Assembly: GCF_004123835.1 (NCBI RefSeq)
Contig: NZ_MZMU01000003.1
Span: forward strand, 310,001 to 374,000
Length of the DNA: 64,000 bases
Direction of reading: 5' to 3'
Source: Rhizobium leguminosarum
GTDB taxonomy: Bacteria; Pseudomonadota; Alphaproteobacteria; Rhizobiales; Rhizobiaceae
Below, in pieces: positions 50,872 through 60,573 of this stretch (position 1 is the first letter of the stretch; each line of letters begins with the position of its first letter). A program made the translations under genes and the position numbers. The notes beneath the pieces are model-generated. The model was not told the DNA's origin. It made no database searches and saw nothing but the letters and a program-made list of their open reading frames with translations.

Positions 50872-52863
50872 TCAGAATTCCGTCCAGTCGGGATCCTGGC
50901 TTGACGATGTGCTGCTGCCGGCGCCGAAGGCGTTGGCGATTTTCTGGCCGAGTGCGCGGGCCGGTGAGGCGGCCGGGCGGGCGGTGCCTTCACGGACGAC
51001 GCGGACCGGCGTCCTGGCTGCCGGGCGCGTGGGCGCGCGTGGTGCTGCAGTGGCGGTTGGCGCACTAGTGGTGAAGCCGCCGGTGCCGGTCAGCCTGAAT
51101 TCGCCGAGCAGGTTGTTGAGCGCTGCAGCTTCCGTTGCCAGGTTGTGGCTGGCGGCGGTGGATTCTTCGACCATCGCCGCATTCTGCTGCGTGCCCTGGT
51201 CCATGGTGTTGACGGCGGTGTTGATCTCCTGCAGGCCGATCGACTGTTCGCGGGAGGCTTCGGCGATGGCGTGGACGTGCTGGTTGATTTCCTGCACCTC
51301 TTGGACGATCGCGTCGAGCGCCTTGCCGGTCTCGCCGACCAGCGAGACGCCGGTCTGCACATGCGAGCCGGAGGTGCTGATCAGCGCCTTGATCTCCTTG
51401 GCAGCCTTGGCCGAGCGCTGGGCGAGCTCGCGCACTTCCTGGGCGACGACCGCAAAGCCCTTGCCGGCATCGCCGGCGCGGGCCGCTTCAACGCCGGCGT
51501 TCAGAGCCAAAAGATTGGTCTGGAAGGCGATGTCGTCGATGACGCCGATGATGTTGGAGATTTCACCTGACGACTTCTCGATCTGCTGCATGGCGGAGAC
51601 GGCCTTGCGGACGACCTCGCCTGATTTTTCGGCGCCGAGGCGGGTGCGGGCGACGAGCTGGCTCGCCTCCTCGGCCCGCTTGGCGGCGTCGCGCACCGTC
51701 GTGGTGATCTCCTCGAGCGCCGCTGCCGTTTCTTCGACGGAGGCCGATTGCTGTTCCGTCCGCTGGGAAAGCTGGTCTGCGGAGGAACGAATCTCATTGG
51801 CGCCGGCACCGATCGCCCGGGCGTTGGCGCCGACCGTATGCATGGTTTCGTTGAGCTTCTCGACCGAGTTGTTGAAATCCTCGCGTAGCGCATCGAGATG
51901 CGCGACGAAGGGCTCGGCGATATGGGAGGCGAGATCGCCGGCGGCAAGGCGGCGCAGGCCGTCGCCGAGTGCGGTGACGGCGCGGTCGAGTTCGGATGCT
52001 TCGCGGGCCTTCTGCGCCTCGCGGTCGCGGCGCTCGCTGTCGCTGACGTCGCGGTCTGCTTCGGCGCGCGCTTCGATCCGGGCACGCTCGATCGCATTGC
52101 CGCGGAAGACCGAAACGGCCTTTGCCATCTGGCCGACTTCGTCGCCGCGATCAAGGCCGCTGACATCGCTTGTCGTATCGCCCTCGGCAAGCCGCGTCAT
52201 GCGCTGGCGCAGCTGCATCATCGGACCGGCGATGCCTATCTGGGCCACGACCACGCTGAAGCCGACGGCAGCGAGAACGGCGATGCCGATCAGAACGAGA
52301 CAGAAGACGATCCGTTCGTTGACGGAAGCCGAGAGCGCGTCGCCGCCATCGTTGAGCATCGCCATCATCGCATCATTGTTGGCAATCATCTTCGGCGTCA
52401 GTGCATCGAGCTTGGCATTGATCAGGGCAACATTCGCCTGGGCGCCGGCGCCGTCCTTGGCTTTGCTCTGTTCGATGATCTTGTTCGCCAGCTTTTCGAT
52501 CTCATCGATGCCCGCCTGAATTTCATCGATCGCCGGCTTGCGGCTGGGCACCAGCGCCAGCGCCTGCTTCATGCGGTCACGCGCCTGCGGCAGCTTGCTC
52601 GGCGTGGCGAGCGCCGTCTGGAATTCGGGCGTATCGGGCTTCATGTCGGCAAGCAGGCTTACCTGCAGCACCGAGGCCACCGCCGATGCGCTGGCGCGCG
52701 CGCTCAGCATCGAGGCCTGCGCCTCATGATCGATGAAGGCGCTGTAGGCGGCGTCCGCACGGCGGAACTCGGAAATGACGTAGATCAGCCCGGCCATCGT
52801 GATCAGCCCCAGGAGCGCCACCACCGATATGATTTTTGTGCGGATTTTCAGATGTTTCAGCAT
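50872..52863 (-). CDS. Methyl-accepting chemotaxis protein
   Basis: Chemoreceptor of 663 residues. Membrane segment 1 is at about residues 10-30, then a helical periplasmic sensor (about 31-183), membrane segment 2 (about 186-208), a HAMP domain (about 210-262), a second HAMP-like stretch (about 300-350) and the signalling hairpin whose tip is [20 protein letters not shown] (about 458-477). The C-terminal DWTEF resembles the CheR/CheB-tethering pentapeptide NWETF. It has no neighbouring chemotaxis genes, so it is an orphan receptor. The ligand is unknown. Confidence 0.93.
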   Translation of the reverse strand: MLKHLKIRTKIISVVALLGLITMAGLIYVISEFRRADAAYSAFIDHEAQASMLSARASASAVASVLQVSLLADMKPDTPEFQTALATPSKLPQARDRMKQALALVPSRKPAIDEIQAGIDEIEKLANKIIEQSKAKDGAGAQANVALINAKLDALTPKMIANNDAMMAMLNDGGDALSASVNERIVFCLVLIGIAVLAAVGFSVVVAQIGIAGPMMQLRQRMTRLAEGDTTSDVSGLDRGDEVGQMAKAVSVFRGNAIERARIEARAEADRDVSDSERRDREAQKAREASELDRAVTALGDGLRRLAAGDLASHIAEPFVAHLDALREDFNNSVEKLNETMHTVGANARAIGAGANEIRSSADQLSQRTEQQSASVEETAAALEEITTTVRDAAKRAEEASQLVARTRLGAEKSGEVVRKAVSAMQQIEKSSGEISNIIGVIDDIAFQTNLLALNAGVEAARAGDAGKGFAVVAQEVRELAQRSAKAAKEIKALISTSGSHVQTGVSLVGETGKALDAIVQEVQEINQHVHAIAEASREQSIGLQEINTAVNTMDQGTQQNAAMVEESTAASHNLATEAAALNNLLGEFRLTGTGGFTTSAPTATAAPRAPTRPAARTPVRVVREGTARPAASPARALGQKIANAFGAGSSTSSSQDPDWTEF

Positions 52864-53234
52864 GGAAATGTCACCCGATTGACGGGGCGTGCTCGCGCGC
52901 CCGGTGCTTTTGAAATCAATTGCTGCAGAAAAAGTGCTGCTTCAATATCGCGGTTTAGGGATTACGTTTGGGCTGACGCTTGCATCATGCGATCGGCTGG
53001 CGGGGTCCGATGTCGTCGCAACAAATAAGAGGCGATATTCTTTAATTCCGCGCTAACAACGGACGGCGGTTGGCTGTGATTTTTAGGGACTGTCGTCTCG
53101 GGTGCGTCGCCACGGATGCTCGGTGTGCGTTGATGGCTGCCCCTCACTCTAACTTTACCGGCGTCGGACCACTCGTCTTGACCCGTCCTCCGGACCCCCG
53201 ACGGGAGAAGGGGAATCGAGAGGGCGCCTCAAAT

Positions 53235-53464
53235 CTCTTCTCCCCTTGGGGAGAAGGTGCCGGCAGGCGGATGAGGGGGCTACACGGCACCCCTCCCGCA
53301 ATAACCTATCCCGCCACGCCGACGGCAATGCAGTGCTCCAGCGCCCTAAACACGGTCGATACGATGCCAGCGCCGTCGAAGCACGCGTAAGCGTTGTTGA
53401 AAAGACCGGCTTCGCCGGCCCCCTCATCCGCCCTACGGGCACCTTCTCCCCGAGGGGAGAAGAG
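53235..53464. mobile_element. MITE-like composite repeat, copy 6
   Basis: Inverse orientation to copies 1 and 5: CTCTTCTCCCC ... GGGGCTACACGGCACCCC, centre with AATAACCTATCCCGCCACGC, then GGCCCCCTCATCCGCC to GGGGAGAAGAG. It lies in the 741-base gap between the divergent chemoreceptor and binding-protein genes. Parts 52864-53230 and 53465-53604 hold their promoter regions and no gene that I can support. Confidence 0.8.
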
Positions 53465-53604
53465 GGAATCGAGACGTTGCGGCATATCCCCTTCGCGTCT
53501 GAAACCGAAGCCTTCCTCACTCCCACGCATATTCCCCACCCCGCATGACTCTGATACATCTCGCCAACGCCGCAACGCTTCTTAACCCAGAGACCACAAT
53601 CACG

Positions 53605-54480
53605 ATGATGCAATCCAAGCTGGCATCCCTGACTCTGAAGGGTTTTTTCGCGTTCGGGCTGTTGCTGGGGGCGCTTTTTTCAGGTTTCGCCGCATCGGCC
53701 CAACAGGCGGCGCCCTCGCTGCCGCTGCTCTTCGATGCGCGCGAGCGCCTTGCCAGGCCCGATCTCTCCTCGCTGGTGCGCTTGCGCTTCCTGACGTCGG
53801 TCGATTTCCCGCCCTTCAATTTCACCGATCAGAACGGCAAGCTTTCCGGTTTCAATGTCGACCTCGCCCGCGAAATCTGCAGCGAGTTGGAAATATCGGA
53901 TAAGTGCCAGATCCAGGCGATCCCCTTCGCCGACCTCAGGGATGCGCTCGCCGCCTCTCAGGGCGATGCCGTCATCGCCGGTTTTGCCGTGACACCGGAG
54001 CTGCGCCGACAATTCCTCTTCTCCAGGCCTTATCTGATGCTGCCGGCGCGCTTCGTGCGCAATCTCGCCGTGCCGCTCGACGGAAAGACCGCTGCCGCGC
54101 TTTCCAGCCATCCGGTCGGTGTCGTCAGGGGGACGGTGCATGAGTCGATGCTGGCAGCCTTTTTCCCCACGCTGAAGGCCGAGCCGTTCGACACGAAGGA
54201 CGCCCTGCTTGCGGCGCTCAAGGACCGCAAGGTGGATGCCGCCTTTGCCGATGCGCTGCAGCTTTCCTTCTGGGTCTCCTCGCCGGCCTCAGCCAAATGC
54301 TGCGCGCTGTTCGATGGCCCCTATCTCTCGGAGCATTTCCTCGGCGAGGGCATGACGATCATGCTGCGGCAGAAGGACAGCGTGCTGACATCAGCCATCG
54401 ACCACGCGCTCGCCACGCTGTCGCGCAACGGCCGCCTCCAGGAAATCTATCTGCGGTATTTCCCCTACGGGCTTTATTGA
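53605..54480 (+). CDS. Periplasmic solute-binding protein, family 3 (amino-acid type)
   Basis: Protein of 291 residues. The signal peptide (LKGFFAFGLLLGALFSGFAA then SAQ) is cut near residue 33. The mature part has VDFPPFNFTDQNGKLSGFNV (about residues 68-87) followed by DLAREIC, ADLRDALAASQGDAVIAGFA and the C-terminal RNGRLQEIYLRYFP, all typical of SBP family 3. No transporter genes are adjacent, so it may serve a distant importer or act as a sensor. ATG 53605 or 53608; no strong ribosome site. Confidence 0.85.
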   Translation: MMQSKLASLTLKGFFAFGLLLGALFSGFAASAQQAAPSLPLLFDARERLARPDLSSLVRLRFLTSVDFPPFNFTDQNGKLSGFNVDLAREICSELEISDKCQIQAIPFADLRDALAASQGDAVIAGFAVTPELRRQFLFSRPYLMLPARFVRNLAVPLDGKTAAALSSHPVGVVRGTVHESMLAAFFPTLKAEPFDTKDALLAALKDRKVDAAFADALQLSFWVSSPASAKCCALFDGPYLSEHFLGEGMTIMLRQKDSVLTSAIDHALATLSRNGRLQEIYLRYFPYGLY

Positions 54481-54504
54481 AGCCGCAGTCCAAATTGCGC
54501 TCGT

Positions 54505-54918
54505 TCAGCCCTTGCGGAAGCGCGCAATCGCGCTGCGCTCGATCGCCGCGCAGGTGAGCTTGTCGAGGCCGAGCCGATCGCGCAGCAGGCTGAGCAGCCG
54601 CAATTCCTCCGCCTTGACCGAGAGATCGGCGGATGCCACCTCGACGGCCAGCGCATAGGCCGTGTCGTAGAGCTTTGCGGGCAGGGTGTCGCGCACGGTT
54701 TCGAGGACGACGTCGAGACCTTCCGGCCCCGCCAGCAACGCGGCGCAGTCGCGCGCCGCCGCAATCAGTTTGTCGTCATCGAAATCCCGGAAAACGGGCA
54801 GGAATCCGATCAATTGGCCGATCCTTGTCATCTCCCTGTCGTTCATCGTGCTGTCGACGGCGGATGCCATCACCATCACGTAGATCAGCGCATCATGGGC
54901 GGAAAGCGGCTTGTTCAT
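54505..54918 (-). CDS. TerB-like tellurite resistance family protein
   Basis: All-helical protein of 137 residues. Repeated helix pattern MVMASAVDSTMNDREMTRIG and VEVASADLSVKAEELRLLSL, where acidic loops (DSTMNDRE and DLSVKAEE) match the metal-binding loops of TerB. GGAATC with AAAGGA lies before ATG 54918. No other ter genes are nearby, so tellurite resistance is not implied. The role is unknown. Confidence 0.82.
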   Translation of the reverse strand: MNKPLSAHDALIYVMVMASAVDSTMNDREMTRIGQLIGFLPVFRDFDDDKLIAAARDCAALLAGPEGLDVVLETVRDTLPAKLYDTAYALAVEVASADLSVKAEELRLLSLLRDRLGLDKLTCAAIERSAIARFRKG

Positions 54919-55020
54919 CTCTGATTCCTTTTTCGGTCAGCCCAGATTAGGAACTGGCGACAGCCATTACAAGGGATCGGCCCGATCCGGGACTGTCCGA
55001 CTGCTGTCATGGCTGCCGAT

Positions 55021-55731
55021 TTAATTGCGGCGTGGATCGTCGCCGTAGAGGCCTTTTCCCGCCTGCCTGGCCTTTTCGGCGGCGGATGTAAGCGGCGAAC
55101 CCGCCGTCGGTTCCGCCCAGCCGTTTTCGGCGAGCCATGAGCCGAGATCCTCTGTGCCCAGCCGGCAGGCAGTCGTTACGGTTTCCTTCCATTCCACCGT
55201 CTCGAGATCGCAGCTGACGCTGCGGTTGCGCAACAGCAGGCGCAGCGCCGTCTTTGCCATCATGCCGCAGGGCCATTGCCGGCCCGTCGGGCCGCATATC
55301 CTGTCGGTCGGCGTCGGCACGATGCCGGCAAGCAGAAGCCGGCGCTCGCCAAAGGAAAGAATGCCGGCATTTTCGACCACCGGCCGCGCCAGCTCCACCG
55401 CCTTTTTCGCAGTGGGACGTGCCGTTTCCCCGGCCGGCGTTTCCGCTTGTTGCGGTGCATCGGCCGGTTTGGATGTCCCGCCGTCGTTTGGCGCCTGAGA
55501 GGGCGGAGCCGCCGGCTCCACTGAGCGAGCGATCATTTCGGCACGGTCGTCCGAGATTGTCGCACGTTCGCCGGCTTTGGGAGCAGCATCCGCCGCTGCC
55601 GTCGCCGTCTCCTCTGCGGACGCCGTTTCTTCCCCGGCCGTTCCGCCGCCAAGCCTTGCTTGCCCTGCCAGCAGCAGGCCGGCCACCACCGCCATCCCCG
55701 TGATACCTGTGATGAAGGCGGCAGGGCGCAT
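55021..55731 (-). CDS. Membrane-anchored thermonuclease-like (SNase fold) protein
   Basis: Protein of 236 residues. The N-terminal hydrophobic segment (about residues 6-25) is an anchor or uncut signal. An Ala/Glu/Pro-rich linker follows (about 28-115). The C-terminal domain (about 118-230) resembles bacterial thermonuclease-family proteins (GERRLLLAGIVPT, CGPTGRQWPCGMMAKTALR, SWLAENGWAEP, KARQAGKGLYGDD). The catalytic Arg/Glu set of staphylococcal nuclease is not clearly kept, so activity is doubtful. It follows the S24 regulator by 11 bases, so they form an operon. Confidence 0.68.
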   Translation of the reverse strand: MRPAAFITGITGMAVVAGLLLAGQARLGGGTAGEETASAEETATAAADAAPKAGERATISDDRAEMIARSVEPAAPPSQAPNDGGTSKPADAPQQAETPAGETARPTAKKAVELARPVVENAGILSFGERRLLLAGIVPTPTDRICGPTGRQWPCGMMAKTALRLLLRNRSVSCDLETVEWKETVTTACRLGTEDLGSWLAENGWAEPTAGSPLTSAAEKARQAGKGLYGDDPRRN

Positions 55732-55742
55732 GGAATATCTTC

Positions 55743-56444
55743 CTATTGGCTGGCCCAGATGATGCGGGCAATCCAGTCGACGTCGGAAAGCTCGAGGGTG
55801 CGGTTGGGATGTTCGGGATTGAGCGATATCAGCTCGATCGACCGCGGGCTCTGGCGAAGCAGCACCTTGGCCATCACTTCGCCCTCGTTTGTGCGCACGA
55901 CGACGCGGTCGTTGCGGCGCACCTGGGCGCCCGGCTCGACGATCAGCACGTCGCCGTCACGGTAGAGCGGCATCATGCTTTCGCCCTGCACCTCCAGCGC
56001 ATAGACGCCGGCCTTTTGCGACGGAGCGGCTGGAAATTCCACCACGTCCCAGCCCTGGCCGGCCGGAAAGCCGCCATCGTCGAAGAAGCCGCCGGCGCCG
56101 GCTTGAGCGAAGCCGAGCAGCGGAATGGAGCCGCCTTGCGGCTGAAACGCGTTTTCCTGCTGCCTGGCCTGCTGCTCGGAGGGGGCGGCGTCGGCCCGCA
56201 TGAAGGCCAGAAACTGCTCCATGCTCGCCCCTGTGGCGTCGAGCACCTTGGCGATCGATTCCGTCGAGGGCCAGCGCAGCCGTCCGTCGGCGGAAAGCCG
56301 TTTCGATTTGTTGAAGGAGGTCGGGTCGAGCCCGGCGCGCCGCGCAAGACCGGATGGCGTCAGCTCGTGCCGTTCGGCAAGCCTGTCGAGCGCTTCCCAG
56401 ATCTGGTCGTGTGACAGCATGCGCGCGATTCCGTCGCGGCTCAT
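55743..56444 (-). CDS. HTH regulator with S24 (LexA/CI-type) peptidase domain
   Basis: Protein of 233 residues. An XRE-type HTH is at about residues 20-70 (ELTPSGLARRAGLDPTSFNK), then a linker, then a LexA-like domain. Cleavage-site-like FAQAGAGG is near residues 112-119, the catalytic Ser is in VQGESMMPLYRDGD (about 154) and the Lys in GEVMAKVLLR (about 193). It could self-cleave like phage CI or UmuD-type repressors. It is not LexA itself, whose N-terminal domain differs. ATG 56444 is listed; ATG 56420 is possible. It is cotranscribed with the thermonuclease-like gene. Confidence 0.85.
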   Translation of the reverse strand: MSRDGIARMLSHDQIWEALDRLAERHELTPSGLARRAGLDPTSFNKSKRLSADGRLRWPSTESIAKVLDATGASMEQFLAFMRADAAPSEQQARQQENAFQPQGGSIPLLGFAQAGAGGFFDDGGFPAGQGWDVVEFPAAPSQKAGVYALEVQGESMMPLYRDGDVLIVEPGAQVRRNDRVVVRTNEGEVMAKVLLRQSPRSIELISLNPEHPNRTLELSDVDWIARIIWASQ

Positions 56445-56543
56445 TCAACGCCGCGCTTCAACCCGGCGGAATATTAATCGACCGTGCCGTCCGAGTAAAG
56501 ATAAAAGAGGAATAAAATCCTGTCACATCAGGCGTGCCACCCC

Positions 56544-57191
56544 TCAGGCGACCATCGCCATATTGATCTTGCCGAGCTGGATCACTGCCTGTGTCCGGCT
56601 GTCGACGTTGAGTTTCAACAGGATCGCCGAGACATGCGCCTTGATGGTCGCCTCGGAGACGCCGAGTTCGTAGGCGATCTGCTTGTTCAGCAGCCCTTCG
56701 CCGAGCATGGTCAGCACCCGGCTCTGCTGCGGCGTCAGCGTATGCAGGCGGTGGATCAGGTCGGCGACATCGGGATCCTGCTCCTGCCCGTCGCGATAGC
56801 TTTCCGGCGTGGCGATGTCGCCGGCAAGCACCGTCTGGATGCTGCGGCGAATGTCCTCGATGCCGGAGGATTTCGAAATGAAGCCGGAAGCGCCGAGTTC
56901 CAGCGCCCGGCGGATGGTCGTCGCATCGTCAGTTGCCGAGACGATGACGATCGGCAGGCTGGCGAATTCGGAGCGCAGCGCCATCAGGCCGGAAAAGCCA
57001 CTGACGCCGGGCATTGCAAGATCGAGCAGCATCAGGTCGGCATCCGCATGGGCGCCGGCAGCCCGGCGCGCGGCGGCGAAATCACCGGCTTCGACGATCG
57101 ACTGCCGGCCTTCCATGCCGATCACCGCCTGGCGCAGCGCGTCACGGAAAAGCGGATGATCGTCCGCAATGATGATGGTCTGTTCCTGCAT
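56544..57191 (-). CDS. NarL/FixJ-type response regulator
   Basis: Regulator of 215 residues. The receiver domain (1-125) has IIIADDHPLF with acidic pair, phospho-acceptor Asp in LMLLDLAMPGVSG (about residue 57), IVIVSATDD and Lys in GFISKSSG. The LuxR-type HTH (about 150-210) has LTPQQSRVLTMLGEGLLNKQ and VSEATIKAHVSAILLKL. GGGAGGGAG lies before ATG 57191. No histidine kinase is adjacent, so it is an orphan. Targets are unknown. Confidence 0.93.
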   Translation of the reverse strand: MQEQTIIIADDHPLFRDALRQAVIGMEGRQSIVEAGDFAAARRAAGAHADADLMLLDLAMPGVSGFSGLMALRSEFASLPIVIVSATDDATTIRRALELGASGFISKSSGIEDIRRSIQTVLAGDIATPESYRDGQEQDPDVADLIHRLHTLTPQQSRVLTMLGEGLLNKQIAYELGVSEATIKAHVSAILLKLNVDSRTQAVIQLGKINMAMVA

Positions 57192-57282
57192 CGAAAACTC
57201 CCTCCCAAGAGCCCGATCATGCCGGCATGTGCCTCCGCCCCTCCGCGTTGCACACCAGCTTGCTCATACTGACTATATCAGA

Positions 57283-57681
57283 TCAGGTCTTCTGCGGAAG
57301 GGGATTGGTGTTTTCCTCGGCCTGGAACTCCTTCACCATCCCCATGAAACTCTTCATCATCCGCTCCATGATGCTAATCGAACGGTCGACCTCGGCATCG
57401 CTCGGCAGCGCGCGCTGGATGACCCCGCCTTGTTCGAGCGCCGTCACCCGCTTTGCCAGCCGGTCGAGTTCGTCCTCATAGGCCGCCCGTTCGTCGGCGG
57501 CCATGCGGCAGACGAGGGCGCCATCCTTGTCCTGGCAGATCGACATGGACCCCGTCTGCCGATCGAGCCGGACGAAATGATCGCCGCTCTTCTCCAGCTG
57601 GAAGCGGCCCGCATCAGGTTCGACGGCCGCGGCCGCAAGCGGCAGGAGAGTAACGCTAAGCGTGAGAACCAAAACCTTCAT
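57283..57681 (-). CDS. Small exported protein of unknown function
   Basis: Protein of 132 residues. The signal peptide MKVLVLTLSVTLLPLAAAAV is cut near residue 19. Two Cys (SICQDKDGALVC, about residues 48-59) may form a disulfide, and a predicted coiled coil follows (AAYEDELDRLAKRVTALEQG, about 66-85). GGAGG lies before ATG 57681; longer frames have no such site. The family is a rhizobial conserved unknown; it is divergent from the DUF952 gene. Confidence 0.72.
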   Translation of the reverse strand: MKVLVLTLSVTLLPLAAAAVEPDAGRFQLEKSGDHFVRLDRQTGSMSICQDKDGALVCRMAADERAAYEDELDRLAKRVTALEQGGVIQRALPSDAEVDRSISIMERMMKSFMGMVKEFQAEENTNPLPQKT

Positions 57682-57797
57682 CGTCTCATCCTCCGGATTT
57701 TGCCAGTTGCTGTCCCGTTTTTCGGCGCCGGGGCGTGGACATCGCCGCCTCTTTCCGGCAAAGCCCTCGTGACCGAGGAACAGCCTATCGTGAGGCC

Positions 57798-58154
57798 ATG
57801 ATGACCCTGACACCGACCCTTTACAAGATCGTGACGGAAACGCTCTGGCAGCAAGCCAGACAAACCGGCACTTTTCATGGCGCCGGCATCGATCTCAAGG
57901 ACGGCTTCATCCATTTCTCGACGGCGAAGCAGGTGAAGCAGACCGCCGCCCTGCATTTTGCCGGCCAGTCCGGCTTGCTGCTGATTGCCGTCGATGGCAG
58001 CCGCTTCGCCGACAAACTGGTCTTCGAGCCCTCGCGCGGCGGCGATCTCTTCCCGCATCTCTTCGCCGATCTGCCGCTTGCCGCCGTGCTCTGGGAGGCG
58101 CCGCTGCCGCTCGACGAAGCCGGCGCCCATATCTTCCCGGAGCTGCAGCCATGA
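57798..58154 (+). CDS. DUF952 family protein
   Basis: Protein of 118 residues. Family stretches are LYKIVTETLWQQA, GAGIDLKDGFIHFSTAKQV (about residues 34-52) and LWEAPLPLDEAGAHIFPEL near the end. Its function is not known. It ends in ATGA overlap with pyrD, so it is translationally coupled to it. ATG 57798 or 57801, after GTGAGG. Confidence 0.85.
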   Translation: MMTLTPTLYKIVTETLWQQARQTGTFHGAGIDLKDGFIHFSTAKQVKQTAALHFAGQSGLLLIAVDGSRFADKLVFEPSRGGDLFPHLFADLPLAAVLWEAPLPLDEAGAHIFPELQP

Positions 58155-59239
58155 TCGATCCCTTCAAGCGTCTCGCCCGCAAGGGTCTCTTCCTGTTCGA
58201 TCCGGAAACCGCGCACGGCATGTCGATCGCCGCGCTGAAATCCGGCCTCGTGCCCGCCTGCCAGTTGAAGCCCGATCCCCGCCTGCGCCAGACCGTCGCC
58301 GGCCTTACCTTCGAAAATCCGCTCGGCATGGCTGCCGGCTACGACAAGAATGCCGAGGTGCCGGAGGCGCTGCTGAAGCTCGGTTTCGGCTTTACTGAGA
58401 TCGGCACCGTGACGCCGAAGCCGCAATCCGGCAATCCGCGGCCGCGCATCTTCCGCCTGGTGGAGGATGAAGGCGTCATCAACCGTCTCGGCTTCAACAA
58501 TGAAGGCCATGATGCCGCTTTCGGGCGCCTCGCCGCACTAAGGGGCGGTGGCATGGTCGGCGTCAATATCGGCGCCAACAAGGACAGCGAGGACCGTATC
58601 GCCGACTATGTCGCCGGCATCCGGCGCTTTTATTCCGTCGCGCGTTATTTCACCGCCAACATCTCCTCGCCGAACACGCCTGGCCTGCGCGACCTGCAGG
58701 GGCGCGAAAGCCTTGCGGTGCTGTTATCAGCCGTGCTTGCTGCGCGCGACGAGATGGCGGCGGCATCCGGCCGGAAGATCCCGGTCTTTCTGAAGATCGC
58801 GCCTGATCTGACCGAGGAAGGCATGGACGATATCGCCGCGGAAGTGCTCTCGCATGCGCTTGATGGCCTGATCGTCTCCAACACCACGCTGTCGCGCGAC
58901 GGCCTTAAGGATCAGCGCCAGGCGAAGGAGGCGGGTGGCCTTTCCGGCGTGCCGCTGTTCGAAAAGTCGACGGCGGTGCTCGCCAGGATGCGCAAGCGCG
59001 TCGGCCCGGCGCTGCCGATCATTGGAGCCGGCGGCGTCTCCTCGGCCGAGACCGCGCTGGAGAAGATCAGGGCGGGCGCCGATCTCGTCCAGCTCTATTC
59101 CTGCATGGTCTATGAAGGCCCCGGTCTGGCCGGCGATATCGTCCGCGGCCTCTCGAAACTCCTGGACCGCGAAAAGGCCGCCTCCATCCGCGAGCTGCGC
59201 GATACCAGGCTGGATTACTGGGCAGCGCGGAAGGTCTGA
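58151..59239 (+). CDS. pyrD: Dihydroorotate dehydrogenase (quinone), class 2
   Basis: Membrane-associated flavoprotein of 362 residues in pyrimidine synthesis. Landmarks are ENPLGMAAGYDKNAEVPEAL (about residues 57-76), GTVTPKPQSGNPRPRIFRL (about 87-105), active-site Ser in ANISSPNTPGLRDLQG (about 170-185) and FMN phosphate loop IIGAGGVSSAETALEKI (about 290-306). The N-terminal MIDPFKRLARKGLFLFDPET is the membrane-binding helix of class 2. The 3' end overlaps the convergent MATE gene by 25 bases. Confidence 0.97.
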   Translation: MIDPFKRLARKGLFLFDPETAHGMSIAALKSGLVPACQLKPDPRLRQTVAGLTFENPLGMAAGYDKNAEVPEALLKLGFGFTEIGTVTPKPQSGNPRPRIFRLVEDEGVINRLGFNNEGHDAAFGRLAALRGGGMVGVNIGANKDSEDRIADYVAGIRRFYSVARYFTANISSPNTPGLRDLQGRESLAVLLSAVLAARDEMAAASGRKIPVFLKIAPDLTEEGMDDIAAEVLSHALDGLIVSNTTLSRDGLKDQRQAKEAGGLSGVPLFEKSTAVLARMRKRVGPALPIIGAGGVSSAETALEKIRAGADLVQLYSCMVYEGPGLAGDIVRGLSKLLDREKAASIRELRDTRLDYWAARKV

Positions 59240-60561
59240 TCGGCCCGCCGCTTCACCAGCATCGCCAGGAAGAAGCCGCGAACGAGCAGGAAGGCGTTCA
59301 TCGCCAGCCACAGGCCGTGATTGCCGAAGAGCGGCACGAAGATTGCGAGCATCAGGAGATAGCCGGCAAAAGAGATCAGCATCCGGTTGCGCATGTCGGC
59401 CGACCACGTGGCGCCGATGAAGACCCCGTCCATCAGGAAGGCGAGCGCGCCGGTCAGTCCGGTGACCGCCGCCCAGGGCAGATAGGTCTCGGCCGCCTGC
59501 CGCACCTCTGGTGAGGTCGTCAGCACCGAGATCAGCCAGGGTCCGGCGAGGAAGAAGAAGGCCGAGCCGAGCGCCGCCAGCCCGAAGGACCAGAAGATCG
59601 TCAGCTTCAGCCCGCGGTCGAAGGCCGGCCGGTAGCGCGCGCCGATTGCCCGGCCGATGATCTGTTCGGCGGCATTGGCAAGCCCGTCGAGGTAATAGCC
59701 GGACAGCAGGAAGAAATTCATCACCACGGCATTGGCGGCAAGCGTCACTGCGCCGAAGCTGGTGCCGATCCGCGTCATGATGGTGAAGGCGCCGATCAGC
59801 ACGAAAGTCCGGATCAGGATATCGCGGTTGAGCGCGAAAAGCTCGGCCAGCCGGTGGCGGGAGAAGACCTCGGACCATGCCGGCCGGGCTGCCTTGCCGA
59901 AGCCGCGCAGCACGATGAAAAGCCCGGCGAGCGCGCCCACGGTTTCACCGGCCATCGTTCCCCAGGCGACCCCCGCAACGCCCCAGTCGAGCGTCAGGCC
60001 GAGATAGATGGAAAGCAGGATGTTGATGCCGTTGATGATCGCCTGCAGCAGCAGTCCGATATTGCCCTGTCCGCGCCCGAGCACGAAGCCGAGGATGGCA
60101 TAATTGGCCAGTGCCGCGGGTGCTGCCAGCATGCGGATGGAAAAATAGGTGCTGGTCGCCTGCGCGATCGCGCCTTCCGCCCCCATCAGCTTCAACCCCG
60201 CCGCCATCAGCAGCGGCGAAAGACAGAGCAGCGCCAGCCCGCAGCCGAGCGCCGAAATCATCGCCCTGGAAAAGACCGCCTGCTGCTCGTGCTGGTCGTG
60301 ACGGCCATAGGCCTGCGCCGTCAGCCCGGTCGTCGAGGCGCGCAGGAAGTTGAAGCTGCCGAGGATCAGATCGAAGAGCATCGCGCCGATCGCCAGCCCG
60401 GCCAGCGCTTCCGCATTGCCCATCCGGCCGACGACGGCGGTGTTCGTCAGCCCGAGCAGCGGCGTCGTCATGAATCCGAGAGTCATCGGAATGGCGATCG
60501 ACAGCACCATCCGGTGCGTCACGTCGAATGCAAGCGCGTTGTGATTGCTGCGTGTATCCAT
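59215..60561 (-). CDS. MATE family efflux transporter (DinF-like)
   Basis: Exporter of 448 residues with about 12 membrane segments. Landmarks are IPMTLGFMTTPLLGLTNTAV (about residues 24-43), TGLTAQAYGRHDQHEQQAVF (about 75-94) and ILGFVLGRGQGNIGLLLQAI (about 155-174). It belongs to the DinF branch, which exports drugs or oxidants by Na+ or H+ antiport. GAGG lies before ATG 60561. A degenerate RIME-like repeat lies just upstream. Confidence 0.9.
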   Translation of the reverse strand: MDTRSNHNALAFDVTHRMVLSIAIPMTLGFMTTPLLGLTNTAVVGRMGNAEALAGLAIGAMLFDLILGSFNFLRASTTGLTAQAYGRHDQHEQQAVFSRAMISALGCGLALLCLSPLLMAAGLKLMGAEGAIAQATSTYFSIRMLAAPAALANYAILGFVLGRGQGNIGLLLQAIINGINILLSIYLGLTLDWGVAGVAWGTMAGETVGALAGLFIVLRGFGKAARPAWSEVFSRHRLAELFALNRDILIRTFVLIGAFTIMTRIGTSFGAVTLAANAVVMNFFLLSGYYLDGLANAAEQIIGRAIGARYRPAFDRGLKLTIFWSFGLAALGSAFFFLAGPWLISVLTTSPEVRQAAETYLPWAAVTGLTGALAFLMDGVFIGATWSADMRNRMLISFAGYLLMLAIFVPLFGNHGLWLAMNAFLLVRGFFLAMLVKRRADQTFRAAQ

Positions 60562-60573
60562 GCCGGCCTCGTC

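Noticed and set aside
50858..52519. A 553-codon Ser/Ala/Arg-rich open frame on the plus strand
   Set aside because: It is the shadow of the chemoreceptor on the other strand.
54505..54918. A tellurite resistance operon
   Set aside because: Only a TerB-like protein is present; no terA, terC, terD or terE relatives are nearby.
55743..56444. The S24 regulator as LexA
   Set aside because: The N-terminal domain is of the XRE type and not the LexA winged helix, and no SOS-type site is seen before it.
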